A stretch of DNA of 64,000 bases from Pseudacidovorax sp. RU35E (GCF_900156165.1 NZ_FTMY01000009.1:124001-188000); one strand, 5' to 3'; counted from the first letter of the stretch, positions 30,801-39,463 are shown. Notes: generated by a model not told the origin, from the sequence alone. Made by a program: numbers and translations.

Positions 30801-31356
30801 CGTCGAACAGGTCGACGCGGAAGGGCTGCGGCGAACCCATCGGAAACAGGTCGATCAGTCCGCCGCGCACCGCGTATTCGCCGGGGCTCACCACCTGCGT
30901 CACATGGCTGTAGCCCGCCAGCGTGAGCTGGGCCTTCAGGCGCGCCTCGTCCAGCTTCTGCTTGGTGCGGAAGTGGAAGGTATAGCCCGCCATGAATCCT
31001 GGCGGCGCCAGGCGGTAGAGCGCCGTGGTCGCCGGCACCAGCACCACGTCCACCTCCTTCTGCAGGATGCGCCACAGCGTCGCCAGGCGTTCGCTGATCA
31101 GGTCCTGGTGCGGCGAAAAGCTGTCGTAGGGCAGCGTCTCCCAGTCCGGGAAGACGGCGCAGCGCAGTTCGGGCGCGAAGAAGGCCAGTTCGTCCGTCAG
31201 GCGCTGGGTGTCGGTGGCGTCCGCCGTGAAGATGGCGGTCGTGCGACCGGCCGACTTTTCACGCACTGCCAGCCGAGCGAGCAGCAGTGCATCGCTGGAG
31301 GATGGCGGACGGGGAAGGGTGAAGCGTTTGCCGGGGGAGAGGGCGGGCAGGTCCAT
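27829..31356 (-). CDS. mfd: Transcription-repair coupling factor Mfd
   Basis: A 1175-residue ATP-dependent DNA translocase that removes stalled RNA polymerase and recruits UvrA to lesions. Order: UvrB-like N-terminal region (FPDWETLPYDSFSPHQDLISERL), RNA polymerase-interacting CarD-like domain (DPVVHSAHGIGRYQGL), RecG-like helicase core with Walker A GDVGFGKTEVA and DEEHRFGV box, and the C-terminal TRCF domain. ATG 31356 begins MDLPALSPGKRF; the frame extends upstream across ispD in antisense but that is not coding. Residues about 352-362 (SAQAEPVEAFP) are encoded by a REP-like repeat inserted in frame, an unusual local feature in an otherwise normal protein. Confidence 0.96.
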   Translation of the reverse strand: MDLPALSPGKRFTLPRPPSSSDALLLARLAVREKSAGRTTAIFTADATDTQRLTDELAFFAPELRCAVFPDWETLPYDSFSPHQDLISERLATLWRILQKEVDVVLVPATTALYRLAPPGFMAGYTFHFRTKQKLDEARLKAQLTLAGYSHVTQVVSPGEYAVRGGLIDLFPMGSPQPFRVDLFDDEIDSIRTFDPDSQRSLYPVPEVRLLPGREFPMDDDARAHFRSRWRELLEGDPTKSRIYKDMGNGVATAGIEYYLPLFFDQTATVFDYLAGAGAERRDGDAPSSVTLVLHGDLEAAFQHFWQDTRERYRLAHGDPERPVLPPEALFLNAEQFYGQTKPHRQLSLRASSAQAEPVEAFPEFALLPPMAAVRGADDPLARLKEHIQATRHRVLLLAETAGRRESLLDFLRASGVSPPAFDTLAEFEADATEKIGIATAALAAGFAWNEAGIDFVTETELFATGTGSGRRRNNRQEATSDVDALIKDLSELALGDPVVHSAHGIGRYQGLVNMDLGQGVGPDGKPLLQEFLHLEYADKATLYVPVSQLHLISRYTGVSADEAPLHKLGSGQWDKAKRKAAEQVRDAAAELLNIYARRAAREGHAFRFQAADYEVFANDFGFEETADQKAAIHAVIQDMISPQPMDRLVCGDVGFGKTEVALRAAFVAITGGKQVAFLAPTTLLAEQHYQTLVDRFSKWPVKVAEMSRFRSAKEISAAAKGLADGSVDIVVGTHKLLSESVKFKNLGLLIIDEEHRFGVRHKEAMKAMRAEVDVLTLTATPIPRTLGMALEGLRDLSVIATAPQRRLAIKTFVRNEGTGVIREAVLRELKRGGQVYFLHNEVETIENRRQKLQEILPEARIAVAHGQMPERELERVMRDFVGQRFNLLLCSTIIETGIDVPSANTIVISRADKFGLAQLHQLRGRVGRSHHQAYAYLMVPDIEGLTKQAAQRLDAIQAMEELGSGFYLAMHDLEIRGAGEVLGEHQSGNMMEIGFQLYNEMLAEAVASLKAGKEPDLLAPLSATTEINLHAPALLPDDYCGDVHLRLSFYKKLATAKTTDQIDTLLEELVDRFGKLPPQTQTLIDVHRLRVLARPYGVTKVDAAPGVINISFKPNPPIDPMAIIGLIQKNKHIKLAGNDKLRIERELTDPKDRAQMVRDVLRSLGQPKTEAVAA
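30271..30300. repeat. REP-like repeat inside the mfd coding region
   Basis: GGCTTCGACAGGCTCAGCC and flanks match the TTCGACAGGCTCAG core of the repeat at 13185-13220. It keeps the mfd frame open and sits in the loop between the UvrB-like region and the RNA-polymerase-interacting domain. Confidence 0.65.
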
Positions 31357-31499
31357 GCGGGGGCGGCACCAAAGGCAGACCCTCCCGGCCGCGATGGCGG
31401 GGAGGGCGAAGCGCGCAATTTTAGAATGCGGGGCTTTTCCCTGGACGGGGCCGGCCCGGTCGCCGTTCCGTCCGCGCAGAACCGGTCGACTCCCCCTCC

Positions 31500-31520
31500 G
31501 GTTCGCGCTGAGCTTGTCCA
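31500..31520. repeat. Degenerate copy of the REP-like repeat upstream of ispD
   Basis: GTTCGCGCTGAGCTTGTCCA differs from the GTTCGCCCTGAGCCTGTCGA core at a few positions. It lies in the 225-nt divergent region between mfd and ispD, which also holds a TAGAAT box near 31421. Confidence 0.5.
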
Positions 31521-31581
31521 CGTGCCGTGCCCACGGCGCCCCATCCCACCGTTGCCCGTCCCGTTCCCGCCCGCCTCGCCC

Positions 31582-32307
31582 ATGCCCTTGCCGCCGCCGC
31601 GCCTGTTCGTGCTCATCCCCTGCGCCGGGACGGGCTCCCGCTCCGGCGCCGCCGGCCCCAAGCAGTACGAGCCGCTGGCAGGACGGCCGCTGGTGGCGCA
31701 CACGCTGGACGTCTTCCGCGCCCTGGGCGACCGGCTGGCGGCCATCGCGCTGGTGGTGGCGCCCCAGGACGAGCGCATCGCGCAGGTGCTCCCGGGCTTT
31801 CCGGGCCCCGGCGAATGGCTGCTGCGTGCCGGCGGCGCGACGCGGGCGCAGAGCGTGGCCCAGGGCCTGGGCGCCCTGCGCGAGCAGGCCGGCGCGCTGC
31901 CGCACGACTGGGTGCTGGTGCACGACGCCGCCCGCTGCCTGCTGCAACCCACCCAGGTCGATGCACTCATCGGCGCCTGCGAGCACGACGCCGTCGGTGG
32001 CCTGCTGGCGCTGCCGCTGCCGGACACGCTCAAGGCCGCCACGGCCGACGGCCGCGTGGCCGGCACCGTGACCCGCGCCGACAAATGGCTGGCCCAGACG
32101 CCCCAGATGTTCCGCATCGGCCTGCTGCAGGAGGCGCTGGCGCGCATGGGCGACGCGGTGACCGACGAATCCAGCGCCATCGAAGGCCTGGGCCTGACGC
32201 CACGGCTGGTGCCCGGCAGCGCCCAGAACTTCAAAGTGACCTTCCCCGACGACTTTGCCCTGGCGGCGGCAGTGCTTCAGGCTCGCCGCGCCGGGGCCGA
32301 CCAATGA
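31582..32307 (+). CDS. ispD: 2-C-methyl-D-erythritol 4-phosphate cytidylyltransferase IspD
   Basis: A 241-residue enzyme of the MEP isoprenoid pathway that joins MEP to CTP. The N-terminal nucleotide loop reads [32 protein letters not shown], containing the catalytic Arg/Lys region, and [11 protein letters not shown] is the metal-binding segment. ATG 31582 is the first in-frame start giving the normal N-terminus; the frame upstream is a shadow of mfd. It overlaps ispF by ATGA, so the two are translationally coupled, as in many bacteria. Confidence 0.96.
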   Translation: MPLPPPRLFVLIPCAGTGSRSGAAGPKQYEPLAGRPLVAHTLDVFRALGDRLAAIALVVAPQDERIAQVLPGFPGPGEWLLRAGGATRAQSVAQGLGALREQAGALPHDWVLVHDAARCLLQPTQVDALIGACEHDAVGGLLALPLPDTLKAATADGRVAGTVTRADKWLAQTPQMFRIGLLQEALARMGDAVTDESSAIEGLGLTPRLVPGSAQNFKVTFPDDFALAAAVLQARRAGADQ

Positions 32308-32855
32308 CGAGCCCGACGACCATGGCCCACGCTGCCGACTTCGACTTTCCCTTCCGCATCGGCGAGGGCTGGGACGTGCACCAGCTGGCCGCTGGCCGCA
32401 AGCTCATCCTGGGCGGCGTGGAGGTGCCCCACACCGTCGGCCTGCTGGGCCATTCCGACGCCGATGTGCTGCTGCATGCCATCACCGACGCGCTGCTGGG
32501 CGCGGCGGCGCTGGGCGACATCGGCCGGCACTTTCCGGACACCGACCCGCAATTCCGCGGTGCCGATTCGACCGTGCTGCTGGCCGAGGCTGCGCGCCGT
32601 GTGCGGTCGCAGGGCTGGGCGATCGGCAACGTGGACAGCACCATCGTGGCCCAGGCGCCCAAGCTGGCGCCGCACATCCCGGCCATGTGCGCCCGCATCG
32701 CCGAGGTGCTGGCGCTGGCGCCGGGCCAGGTCAACGTCAAGGCCAAGACGGCCGAGAAGCTCGGCCCCGTGGGCGAGGGCCGGGCGATGGAGGCGCGCGC
32801 GGCGGTGATGCTCTACCGCGCGCCTGCCGCGACTGCCGGGATCAGCGGCAGCTGA
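32304..32855 (+). CDS. ispF: 2-C-methyl-D-erythritol 2,4-cyclodiphosphate synthase IspF
   Basis: A 183-residue MEP-pathway enzyme that cyclises CDP-ME 2-phosphate. The zinc ligands are in GWDVHQL and [19 protein letters not shown], and the trimer-interface motif [14 protein letters not shown] is intact. The ATG at 32304 overlaps the ispD stop; ATG 32322 is an alternative that removes a short leader. Its 3' end overlaps the end of the convergent tannase-family gene by 14 nt. Confidence 0.95.
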   Translation: MTSPTTMAHAADFDFPFRIGEGWDVHQLAAGRKLILGGVEVPHTVGLLGHSDADVLLHAITDALLGAAALGDIGRHFPDTDPQFRGADSTVLLAEAARRVRSQGWAIGNVDSTIVAQAPKLAPHIPAMCARIAEVLALAPGQVNVKAKTAEKLGPVGEGRAMEARAAVMLYRAPAATAGISGS

Positions 32856-34563
32856 AGTTCGCCGCGTCTTCGATGCTGCCGCTGCCGTTGTAGCGCGCCT
32901 GCTTCGGATAGGCACACAGCGGGCGCGTACGGCCGGGCCAAGTCACGTCCGGGTTCTCGGGCCGGGCGCGGGCCACGATGCGCTCGGGCGGCTGTCCCTT
33001 CTCGACCCAGTTCACCAGCGCCGTCAGGCCGTCGTACTGGTCGGTGGCCGGGCCTCCGCTGCAGTGGGCCATGTTGGGCACCGTGAACAGCCGGGCCATG
33101 CCGTCGGTGGCAGCCCCGTAGCGCTGGCGCAGCTGGCCGAGGTAGCGCACGGTGTCGGTCACCGAGAACACCGGATCGCTCACGCCATGGAAGAACAGGA
33201 TCTTGCCGCCATGGCGGGCATAGGCGTCCATGTCGGGCGAGTCGGCGGCCACCATGCGCATGGCGGACTCGCGGAAGGCGCCGTCGGTGGCGTAAACCTT
33301 GGCCGTGTCGCGCTGCGGATCGAAGCCCATCGCATAGGCCCAGAAGTCGCTCGTCACGGTGGGCGGCGTGGTGAAGAACATGGCCAGCCCACCGGTCATC
33401 AGCGTGAGGTTGCGGGCGTTGGCCGGGCCGCTGGTGGCGTCGCCGAACTTCCAGCGTGTCCAGTCGGCCGAATGCAGGCCGGCGTCGAACACCCAGTCCG
33501 AATAGACGGGCTTGCCCTGCGCATCGCGCGCACCGGCGAAGGAGCGCTGCAGCGCCTCGACCTGCGCCGGGCCCAGGCAGGCGTCCGTCTTGGCGCCGGT
33601 GCAGCGCAGCACCTCGGGCTTGAACTGGCAGGCCGGCCAGTTGTTGACCATGCCGTCGGCCAGGCCGTCCAGTGCATCGCACTGGCGCAGCACTTCGCGC
33701 GTGAGCAGCTTCATGTCGCCGGGCGAGAAGGCCTTGGACAGCACCGGTCGGCCGTCGGGGCCGGGCGGCGCCTGCTCGGCCGCGGCGCGGGCATAGAGCT
33801 GCGTGTCGTACACCGCCTGCACCGAGGCCAGCGGCACGCGGTAGGCTGGCGCCGAGGCGATGACGCCGTCGAACATCTCCGGGTAGCGCTGCGTCATCAT
33901 CATGGCCTGCCGCCCACCGTTGGAGCAGCCCACGAAGTAGGAACGCTGTGGCGCCTGGCCGTAGTGGGCGCGGATCAGCGTCTTGGCCACGCGCGCCGTC
34001 TGCGCCATCGAGTTGTAGCCGTTGTCGGCGCGTGCCTGCGGGTCCAGCCCGAACTGGTAGGGGCCGTTGGGGCCAGGCTCGTTGAGGTGGCCGGTGTCGG
34101 TGAAGACCACCGCATAGCCCTGCATCAGGGCATTGCTGGTGTTGCCGCCGCCGGTGAGCACGCCGATGGCATCGCGCAGCACGCCGTCGGTGCCGCCGCC
34201 GCCCTGGAAGAAGAAGCGGCCGTTCCACTGCGCCGGCAGGCGCAGGTCGAAGCCGATGGCGTAGGACTTGCCGTCCAGGCCGGTGCGCTCGGCGATCCTG
34301 CCCTGGACATGGCAGTGGGCGGGCACCGGCGCGGTGGAGCCGGGCGCGCCGGGCTGGATGCCGGTGAGGTTGATGGTGCCGGCGGCGACTTCCTCGGTCA
34401 ACGTGAGCCGGGCGCCGGGTGGCATGGCCCGCGCGAGCTGGGCGCATGCCAGCGGCGTGGTCGCGGCTTGCGCCGCGGGCGGAGCGTCGCCCGGGCTGGT
34501 GCAGGCGCTCAGCAGCGCGGCGGCGCCTGCGGCGGCCAGGCCGAATCCGACAGTGCGGCGCAT
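32842..34563 (-). CDS. Tannase/feruloyl esterase-family secreted esterase, MHETase-like
   Basis: A 573-residue exported alpha/beta-hydrolase of the tannase family, which cleaves esters of aromatic acids. A lipoprotein-type signal ends in LLSAC (Cys21). The nucleophile is S214 in GCSNGG, with D463 (GVSDPVFS) and H500 (NMAHCSGG) completing the triad; C213 and C501 match the active-site disulfide of this family. By alignment from memory with Ideonella MHETase, R384 falls at the carboxylate-binding Arg411 and F466 at Phe495, while Ser131 is Gly and Glu226 is Asn here. It lies 3 nt after a Bug receptor gene. Ferulate-, tannin- or terephthalate-type esters are all possible; activity on MHET is inference. 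Confidence 0.87.
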   Translation of the reverse strand: MRRTVGFGLAAAGAAALLSACTSPGDAPPAAQAATTPLACAQLARAMPPGARLTLTEEVAAGTINLTGIQPGAPGSTAPVPAHCHVQGRIAERTGLDGKSYAIGFDLRLPAQWNGRFFFQGGGGTDGVLRDAIGVLTGGGNTSNALMQGYAVVFTDTGHLNEPGPNGPYQFGLDPQARADNGYNSMAQTARVAKTLIRAHYGQAPQRSYFVGCSNGGRQAMMMTQRYPEMFDGVIASAPAYRVPLASVQAVYDTQLYARAAAEQAPPGPDGRPVLSKAFSPGDMKLLTREVLRQCDALDGLADGMVNNWPACQFKPEVLRCTGAKTDACLGPAQVEALQRSFAGARDAQGKPVYSDWVFDAGLHSADWTRWKFGDATSGPANARNLTLMTGGLAMFFTTPPTVTSDFWAYAMGFDPQRDTAKVYATDGAFRESAMRMVAADSPDMDAYARHGGKILFFHGVSDPVFSVTDTVRYLGQLRQRYGAATDGMARLFTVPNMAHCSGGPATDQYDGLTALVNWVEKGQPPERIVARARPENPDVTWPGRTRPLCAYPKQARYNGSGSIEDAANFSCR

Positions 34564-34566
34564 GGC

Positions 34567-35556
34567 TCAGTCCGCCTTGAAACCGGTGGCCTGCACGGCC
34601 TTGCCCCAGGTCACCGTGTCGGCCGCGATGATGTTGCCGAACTCCTTGGCCGTGGTGCCGGTCACGCTGAAGCCGGCGTCTTCCATGCGCTGCTTGCCGT
34701 CGGCGGACTGCATGGCGCGGCGGATGTCGGCCTCCAGCTTGGCCAGCACCTCGGGCGGCGTGCGGCTGGGCGCCACGATGCCGAACCAGGACTGGAACAC
34801 CAGCTGGCCGTAGCCCTGTTCCTTGAAGGTGGGCACGTCCGGCAGCAGCGCGGCGCGGGTTTCGCCGCTGGCGGCCAGGGCCACCAGCTTGCCGGCCTTG
34901 ACGTTGGGCGCCGCCAGGCCGACGCTGGCGAAGGCACCGGACACGTCGCCGCTCATCAGGCCGGCCAGTGCGTCGCCGGTGTTGCGGTAGTGCACCGCCT
35001 CGGGCTTGACGCCGATGGCGTCGCCGAAGATGTAGGCGCCGAAGTGCCCGGGCGTGCCGGCGCCGAAGGTGCCCATGAACATGCCCTTCTGCTGCCGGCT
35101 CCATTCGACGAACTGCTTGACGTCGCGCGCCGGCACCTTCTGCGGGTTGACCACCAGCATGAAGTTGCTGGTGACGACCTGGCTCACGGGCGCGAAGTCC
35201 TTCTTCGGGTCGTAGGGCAGCTTGGTGTAGCTGCTGGGCGCGATCGACAGCTGGCCGGTCTCCCCCAGCATGAGGGTGTAGCCGTCGGGCTGGGCGCGTG
35301 CGGCCTCGCTGGCGGCGATGGTGCCGCCTGCGCCGGGCTTGTTGTCCACCACCACGCCGACCCCGTTCCAGCCTTCAGACAGCTTCTGGGCGAGCAGGCG
35401 CGCGACGATGTCCGGGCCGGTGCCGGCCGGGAAGCCGACGATGAGCCGAACCGGCCGGCTGGGATATGCGGCGGTCTGCGCCTGGGCGCCGGTCCAGGCT
35501 GCGGCCAGGGCGGCCGTGGCGGCGAGCAAGCGGAAGGATGTGCGGAATCGGGTCAT
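34567..35556 (-). CDS. Bug-family (TctC-like) receptor coupled to the tannase-family esterase
   Basis: A 329-residue periplasmic carboxylate receptor: signal peptide (about 1-26, ending GAQAQT), YPSRPVRLIVGFPAGTGPDIVARLL, VVDNKPGAGGTIAASE and the YRNTGDAL loop, which replaces the usual PYRGG. It precedes the esterase by 3 nt and follows a DUF3237 gene by 93 nt on the same strand. Terephthalate-binding TphC of Comamonas belongs to this family, so uptake of the acid set free by the esterase is a reasonable role (inference). Confidence 0.93.
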   Translation of the reverse strand: MTRFRTSFRLLAATAALAAAWTGAQAQTAAYPSRPVRLIVGFPAGTGPDIVARLLAQKLSEGWNGVGVVVDNKPGAGGTIAASEAARAQPDGYTLMLGETGQLSIAPSSYTKLPYDPKKDFAPVSQVVTSNFMLVVNPQKVPARDVKQFVEWSRQQKGMFMGTFGAGTPGHFGAYIFGDAIGVKPEAVHYRNTGDALAGLMSGDVSGAFASVGLAAPNVKAGKLVALAASGETRAALLPDVPTFKEQGYGQLVFQSWFGIVAPSRTPPEVLAKLEADIRRAMQSADGKQRMEDAGFSVTGTTAKEFGNIIAADTVTWGKAVQATGFKAD

Positions 35557-35649
35557 GAAAGTCTCCTTGGAAATGTTCTGGGCGAGGAATCGCAGCGATG
35601 CGCGGGGTCGATGGCCAGGCCTTGCGAGCGGCTGGGGCCGGATGGGATT

Positions 35650-36132
35650 TCAGTTCAGCACGAAGAAGCGCATGGCGACCTGGGCGGGATGCCGCACGCC
35701 GCTGCCGACGAACAGCCGCTGCGTGATCCAGCGCAGCGCGGGCGAATCGGTCTCGAAGCTCGGCGTGCAGCGGAAGTACACCTCCGACGGCTGCACCGGC
35801 TCGCCGCGCATCAGGCGGGCCATCACCTCGGGCGCCGCAGCGCGCACAGCGTGGTTCTGCACGTAGATCAGGTCGCCGGCGTCGGTCTCCATGCCGTAGC
35901 GGGCATCGAGCACCGAGCAGCCTTCGGTGGCGAAGAGCTGAAAGTCGGCTCCGCCCGGCAGCACCCGTGCCGTCCAGCCGTCACCGTGGGCCGTGCCGCC
36001 GAGGATCGGCACCACCCGGCGCAGGCCCTGCGCGCCGCGGCCGAGCACCAGCGGCTGGCCCACGTCCACGGCCACGTCGGCAAAGTGCGCCAGACTGGGC
36101 GCTGCGAGGGGATCGTTGTCGGACATCATCAT
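35650..36132 (-). CDS. DUF3237 domain-containing protein
   Basis: A 160-residue beta-rich protein of the DUF3237 family (VDVGQPLVLGRGAQGLRRVVPILGGTAHGDGWTARVLPGGADFQ, broken here only as a description of the first repeat; later VYFRCTPSFETDSPALRWI). Its biochemical role is unknown; members often lie in aromatic-degradation regions. Three consecutive ATG codons (36132, 36129, 36126) could start it. It is the first gene of the minus-strand group with the Bug receptor and the esterase, and divergent from the LuxR-type regulator. Confidence 0.8.
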   Translation of the reverse strand: MMMSDNDPLAAPSLAHFADVAVDVGQPLVLGRGAQGLRRVVPILGGTAHGDGWTARVLPGGADFQLFATEGCSVLDARYGMETDAGDLIYVQNHAVRAAAPEVMARLMRGEPVQPSEVYFRCTPSFETDSPALRWITQRLFVGSGVRHPAQVAMRFFVLN

Positions 36133-36165
36133 TTCGCTAGCGTAAGTCCCGTGGCGGCGGCGTCT

Positions 36166-36185
36166 CGTCATCCCAGAAGATGACG
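36166..36185. promoter_or_regulatory. 20-bp perfect dyad in the divergent promoter region (candidate LuxR-type operator)
   Basis: CGTCATC-N6-GATGACG, 7-bp arms, total 20 bp, the size of a LuxR-family binding site. It is flanked by a wider inverted pair AAGTCC (36144-36149) and GGACTT (36185-36190). It lies between the DUF3237 gene and the LuxR-type gene. Confidence 0.55.
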
Positions 36186-36222
36186 GACTTTCCCCAACAT
36201 CGCTGCGGCCGTCCCGCCTGCC

Positions 36223-37023
36223 ATGAGAACCTGGAGCCCCACCCTGCCTGCCGGCGCCAATGCGCATGCGCTGCTGGCGGCGCGCATGCCCGAGGTGGTA
36301 CCAGCGCTGGGTGAGGCGGCCTTCGGCCCGCGGCTGCTGCAAGCCGTGGCGGCGACGCTGCCGGTCGCCTCCTTCTCCATCTACCGGACAGGGGCCAGGC
36401 CGGCCATCTTCATCAGCGGCAGCCTCGGGGTGCCCGACACCACGCGCGACTGCTGGCGCGCCTATCTGTCAGGTCCGGTGCAGCACGACCGCACCTTCCG
36501 CGATGGCGATGCCGCGCCGCTGCGCATGTGCCACATCACGGCCGGCGAGGTGCCGCCCGAGCATCGTGCCAAGGTCTACGACGCGCACGGCGTTCGCGAG
36601 CGGGTATCGGTGGTCGAGCGTGAAGCGTCGCCCGACGGCGCACTCTTCGCCGTCAATTTCTACCGGCATTCGGGCCAGCGGCCTCTCGCGGACGGCCAAC
36701 TGGCCGATTTCGGCGAGGCAGGGGCGCTGTTGATGGCGCTGGTACGCAAGCATGTGGCGCTCGCATCGCCCCCGCCGGAATCCGCCGGTCAGCCGCAGCG
36801 TCTACTGGCCCGGTGTCCCGAGCTGACGCCCCGCGAACTGGACGTCTGCCTGCGACTGCTGCGGGGCATGACGCAGGAAGGCATCGCGGCCGATCTCGGT
36901 GTTGCGCTGCCCACGGTCAAGACCTACCGCAACCGGGCCTTCGCGCGGCTCGGCATCAATTTCAGGAGCGAGCTGTTCGCGTTGATGCTCGGGCCCGACG
37001 AGCGCGAGAGCGCCCGCATCTGA
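36223..37023 (+). CDS. LuxR-family transcriptional regulator
   Basis: A 266-residue regulator with a C-terminal LuxR/GerE HTH (about 200-258: LTPRELDVCLRLLRGMTQEGIAADLGVALPTVKTYRNRAFARLG). The N-terminal 190 residues show no clear receiver or autoinducer domain and may sense a ligand. It is divergent from the DUF3237-Bug-esterase genes with 90 nt between, so those genes are its likely target (inference). Confidence 0.9.
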   Translation: MRTWSPTLPAGANAHALLAARMPEVVPALGEAAFGPRLLQAVAATLPVASFSIYRTGARPAIFISGSLGVPDTTRDCWRAYLSGPVQHDRTFRDGDAAPLRMCHITAGEVPPEHRAKVYDAHGVRERVSVVEREASPDGALFAVNFYRHSGQRPLADGQLADFGEAGALLMALVRKHVALASPPPESAGQPQRLLARCPELTPRELDVCLRLLRGMTQEGIAADLGVALPTVKTYRNRAFARLGINFRSELFALMLGPDERESARI

Positions 37024-37086
37024 GCCATGGCGCGCCACTTGCGCGCGAAGAGCACTCTGCCGCAGCCGGTGCCGGGCCGGGCGCGA

Positions 37087-38046
37087 TCAGGCCTTATCGG
37101 CGCTGGCTTCGTCCAGGCGCGCAATCTGCGCGACGTCGAGCTTCAGGTGCGCCGCGGCCACCAGCTCCCGCAGTTGCTCCAGCGATGTGGCACTCGCGAT
37201 GGGTGCTGTGATCGACGGCCGCGCGATCTGCCACGCGAGCGCGACCTGACCGGGCTTGGCGCCCGTCTCGGCCGCAACCGCGTCCAGCGCCGCCAGGATG
37301 CGTCGTCCGCGGTCGTTGAGGTAGTTGGCCACGGCCCGCTCTCCGCGGGTGCTGCGGGAGGCATCGGCCGCGCTGCGGTACTTGCCGGTGAGGAAGCCCA
37401 TCGCCAGTGCGAAGAAGTTGATCACTCCCAGCTGCTGCGCCTGGCACAGCGGCTCGAGCTCGGCCTCGTACACCTCGCGGTCGTACAGGTTGTACAGGGG
37501 CTGCAGACTCTCGTAGCGCGGAAGGCCCAGGCGCTCGGACACCGCCAGCGCTTCCGCCAGACGTGGCGCGGTGTGATTGGAGGCCCCGATGGCACGCACC
37601 TTGCCGGCCTGGATCAGCTCGGCGTACGCACCCAGTGTGTCCTCGAAGGGCGTGTCGGCATCGTCGTCGTGCGACTGATAGAGATCGATGCAGTCGCACT
37701 GCAGCCGGCGCAGCGAGGCTTCGACCGCTTCGCGGATATAGCGCGGCGACAGGCCCTTCTTGCCTTCGCCCATCGGCTTGCCGACCTTGGTGGCCAGCAC
37801 GATGCGGTCGCGTTTGCCGCAGGCGCGCAGCCACTTGCCGATGATCGTCTCCGACTCGCCGCCGGTGTGCCCGGGCGCCCAGATGGAATAGACGTCGGCC
37901 GTGTCGATGAAGTTGAAGCCGGCGTCGACCCAGGCGTCGAGCAGGCGGAAGGAGGTGGCCTCGTCCACTGTCCAGCCGAAGACGTTGCCGCCGAAGGCGA
38001 GCGGGGAAACCTGGAGGCCGGAGCGGCCGAGGGGACGCAAGTTCAT
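37087..38046 (-). CDS. Aldo/keto reductase
   Basis: A 319-residue NADPH-type aldo/keto reductase with a TIM-barrel. The catalytic set is visible: Asp and Tyr in FIDTADVYS, Lys in ATKVG, His in YQSHDDD. Features such as GGESETIIGKWL and LGVINFFALAMGFLTGKY point to the YajO/Tas-like branch. Start at 38046 begins MNLRPLGRSGLQVSPLAFGG, the usual N-terminus; the upstream frame is a shadow of the kinase gene. Substrate unknown. It lies 4 nt after envZ on the same strand and may be read through from it. Confidence 0.92.
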   Translation of the reverse strand: MNLRPLGRSGLQVSPLAFGGNVFGWTVDEATSFRLLDAWVDAGFNFIDTADVYSIWAPGHTGGESETIIGKWLRACGKRDRIVLATKVGKPMGEGKKGLSPRYIREAVEASLRRLQCDCIDLYQSHDDDADTPFEDTLGAYAELIQAGKVRAIGASNHTAPRLAEALAVSERLGLPRYESLQPLYNLYDREVYEAELEPLCQAQQLGVINFFALAMGFLTGKYRSAADASRSTRGERAVANYLNDRGRRILAALDAVAAETGAKPGQVALAWQIARPSITAPIASATSLEQLRELVAAAHLKLDVAQIARLDEASADKA

Positions 38047-38050
38047 GGGT

Positions 38051-39463
38051 CTATGCCTGAAGCGTGGAAGAGGTGGATCCCGCGCGCCGGTCGATGGGGG
38101 CGGCCGCCGTGCCCTGGGCGCGAAGGAGCCGGATGTGGGCCGCAAAGCCGCGGCCCGGCGTGCTGGTGAGCGCGAAGGTGCCGCCCATACGCTCGATGTT
38201 CTTGGCCACGATCGACAGGCCGAGGCCAGCGCCCGCGGCGGACGTGCGTGCCGTGTCGCCGCGGAAGAAGGGCTTGGTCAGCTGCGCCAGCATCACCGGT
38301 GCCACGCCCGGGCCGTGGTCGCGCACCTTGATCAGGACGGCGGTGGGCTGTGTCTGGGCCTGGATGTCGATCTGCGTGACGTTCATGCCGGGCGTGCGGC
38401 CATAGCGGCGTGCGTTCTCCAGCAGGTTGGACAACACTCGCTTGAGCTCGACCTCATCCGCCATCACCATGGCTTCGTCGGGCACGTTGATCTGGATTTC
38501 GACATCGTCCTGGTCGCGCACCGGGAACACGCTGTCGTCCACCACGTCGCGCAGCCGCAGCGGTTGCAGCCGCACATGGTCGGGCCGCGCATAGTCGAGG
38601 AACTTGTCGATGATGCCGTCGAGCTGTGCTATGTCGGCCGCCATGTGGGCGCGGGCGTCCTCATCGGCCACGCTCATTTCCGTCTCCAGACGCAGGCGCG
38701 CGAGCGGCGTGCGCAGGTCGTGCGAGATGCCGGCCAGCATCACGGCCCGGTCCTGCTCGATCTTGGCGAGTTGGTCCGCCATGCGGTTGAAGCCGATATT
38801 GACGGCACGGATCTCGTTGGTGCGGGCATGCTCGTCCAGGCGGTGGGCCTCGTACTCGCCCTCGCGTACCTGCGTCGTGGCGCGCGACAACTGCTTGAGG
38901 GGACGGTTGATCAGCCGCGTGATCAGCGCCGATCCCGCCAGCGACATGAGGCCGGCGGTGATGAACCACGTGAACCATGTGCGTCCGCCGACGCGGGTGA
39001 AGCGCGCCGGGTCGAGCAGCAGCCAGTATTGGTCGCCGTCGATGCCGAAGCCGATCCACAGGCCGGCCTCGCCATTGACCTCGCTCGCGATGGTCGTGCC
39101 TTCGCCCAGGCGGCGGATCAACTCGTCACGCACGCGGCGGTCGAGTGCGCGGTCGGTGTAGCCCTCGTAGCGGTCGCGCGGTTCCCTCGGGACGATGCGC
39201 ACACCTTCCTGGTCCGCCAAGGTCTTGATGAGCGAGACGCGGGTGATGGCGTCCGAGTACACCAGGGCGGCGCGCGTGAGGTTGACCAGCGAGGCGATCT
39301 GGTGCGCCGTCTGGACGGTGCGCGGCTCGTCTTCGAAGGCGCGAAAGGTCTGCAGCCAGCCGACGATGCAGCCCAGCAGCAGCAGCACAAGCAGGAAGAA
39401 GGTGCGCCAGAACAAGCTGAAGCCCACCCGGAAGCGAGCCTGAGCGCGGGCGCGCTCGGACAT
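38051..39463 (-). CDS. envZ: EnvZ-like osmosensory sensor histidine kinase
   Basis: A 470-residue membrane kinase, partner of the OmpR-like regulator just upstream. Two membrane helices (about 18-40 and 170-190) flank a periplasmic domain, followed by a HAMP region (NRPLKQLSRATTQVREGEY), the His box GISHDLRTPLARLR and an HATPase domain with RYGRT, DHGPGV and GAGLGLSIV. The start is uncertain: ATG 39463 begins close to the first helix, while a GTG at 39553, just after the ompR stop, would add about 30 residues. Confidence 0.92.
   Translation of the reverse strand: MSERARAQARFRVGFSLFWRTFFLLVLLLLGCIVGWLQTFRAFEDEPRTVQTAHQIASLVNLTRAALVYSDAITRVSLIKTLADQEGVRIVPREPRDRYEGYTDRALDRRVRDELIRRLGEGTTIASEVNGEAGLWIGFGIDGDQYWLLLDPARFTRVGGRTWFTWFITAGLMSLAGSALITRLINRPLKQLSRATTQVREGEYEAHRLDEHARTNEIRAVNIGFNRMADQLAKIEQDRAVMLAGISHDLRTPLARLRLETEMSVADEDARAHMAADIAQLDGIIDKFLDYARPDHVRLQPLRLRDVVDDSVFPVRDQDDVEIQINVPDEAMVMADEVELKRVLSNLLENARRYGRTPGMNVTQIDIQAQTQPTAVLIKVRDHGPGVAPVMLAQLTKPFFRGDTARTSAAGAGLGLSIVAKNIERMGGTFALTSTPGRGFAAHIRLLRAQGTAAAPIDRRAGSTSSTLQA

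Noticed and set aside
31357-32304. N-terminal extension of the mfd frame across ispD
   Set aside because: Mfd normally starts with the segment at 31356, and the extension is antisense to ispD.
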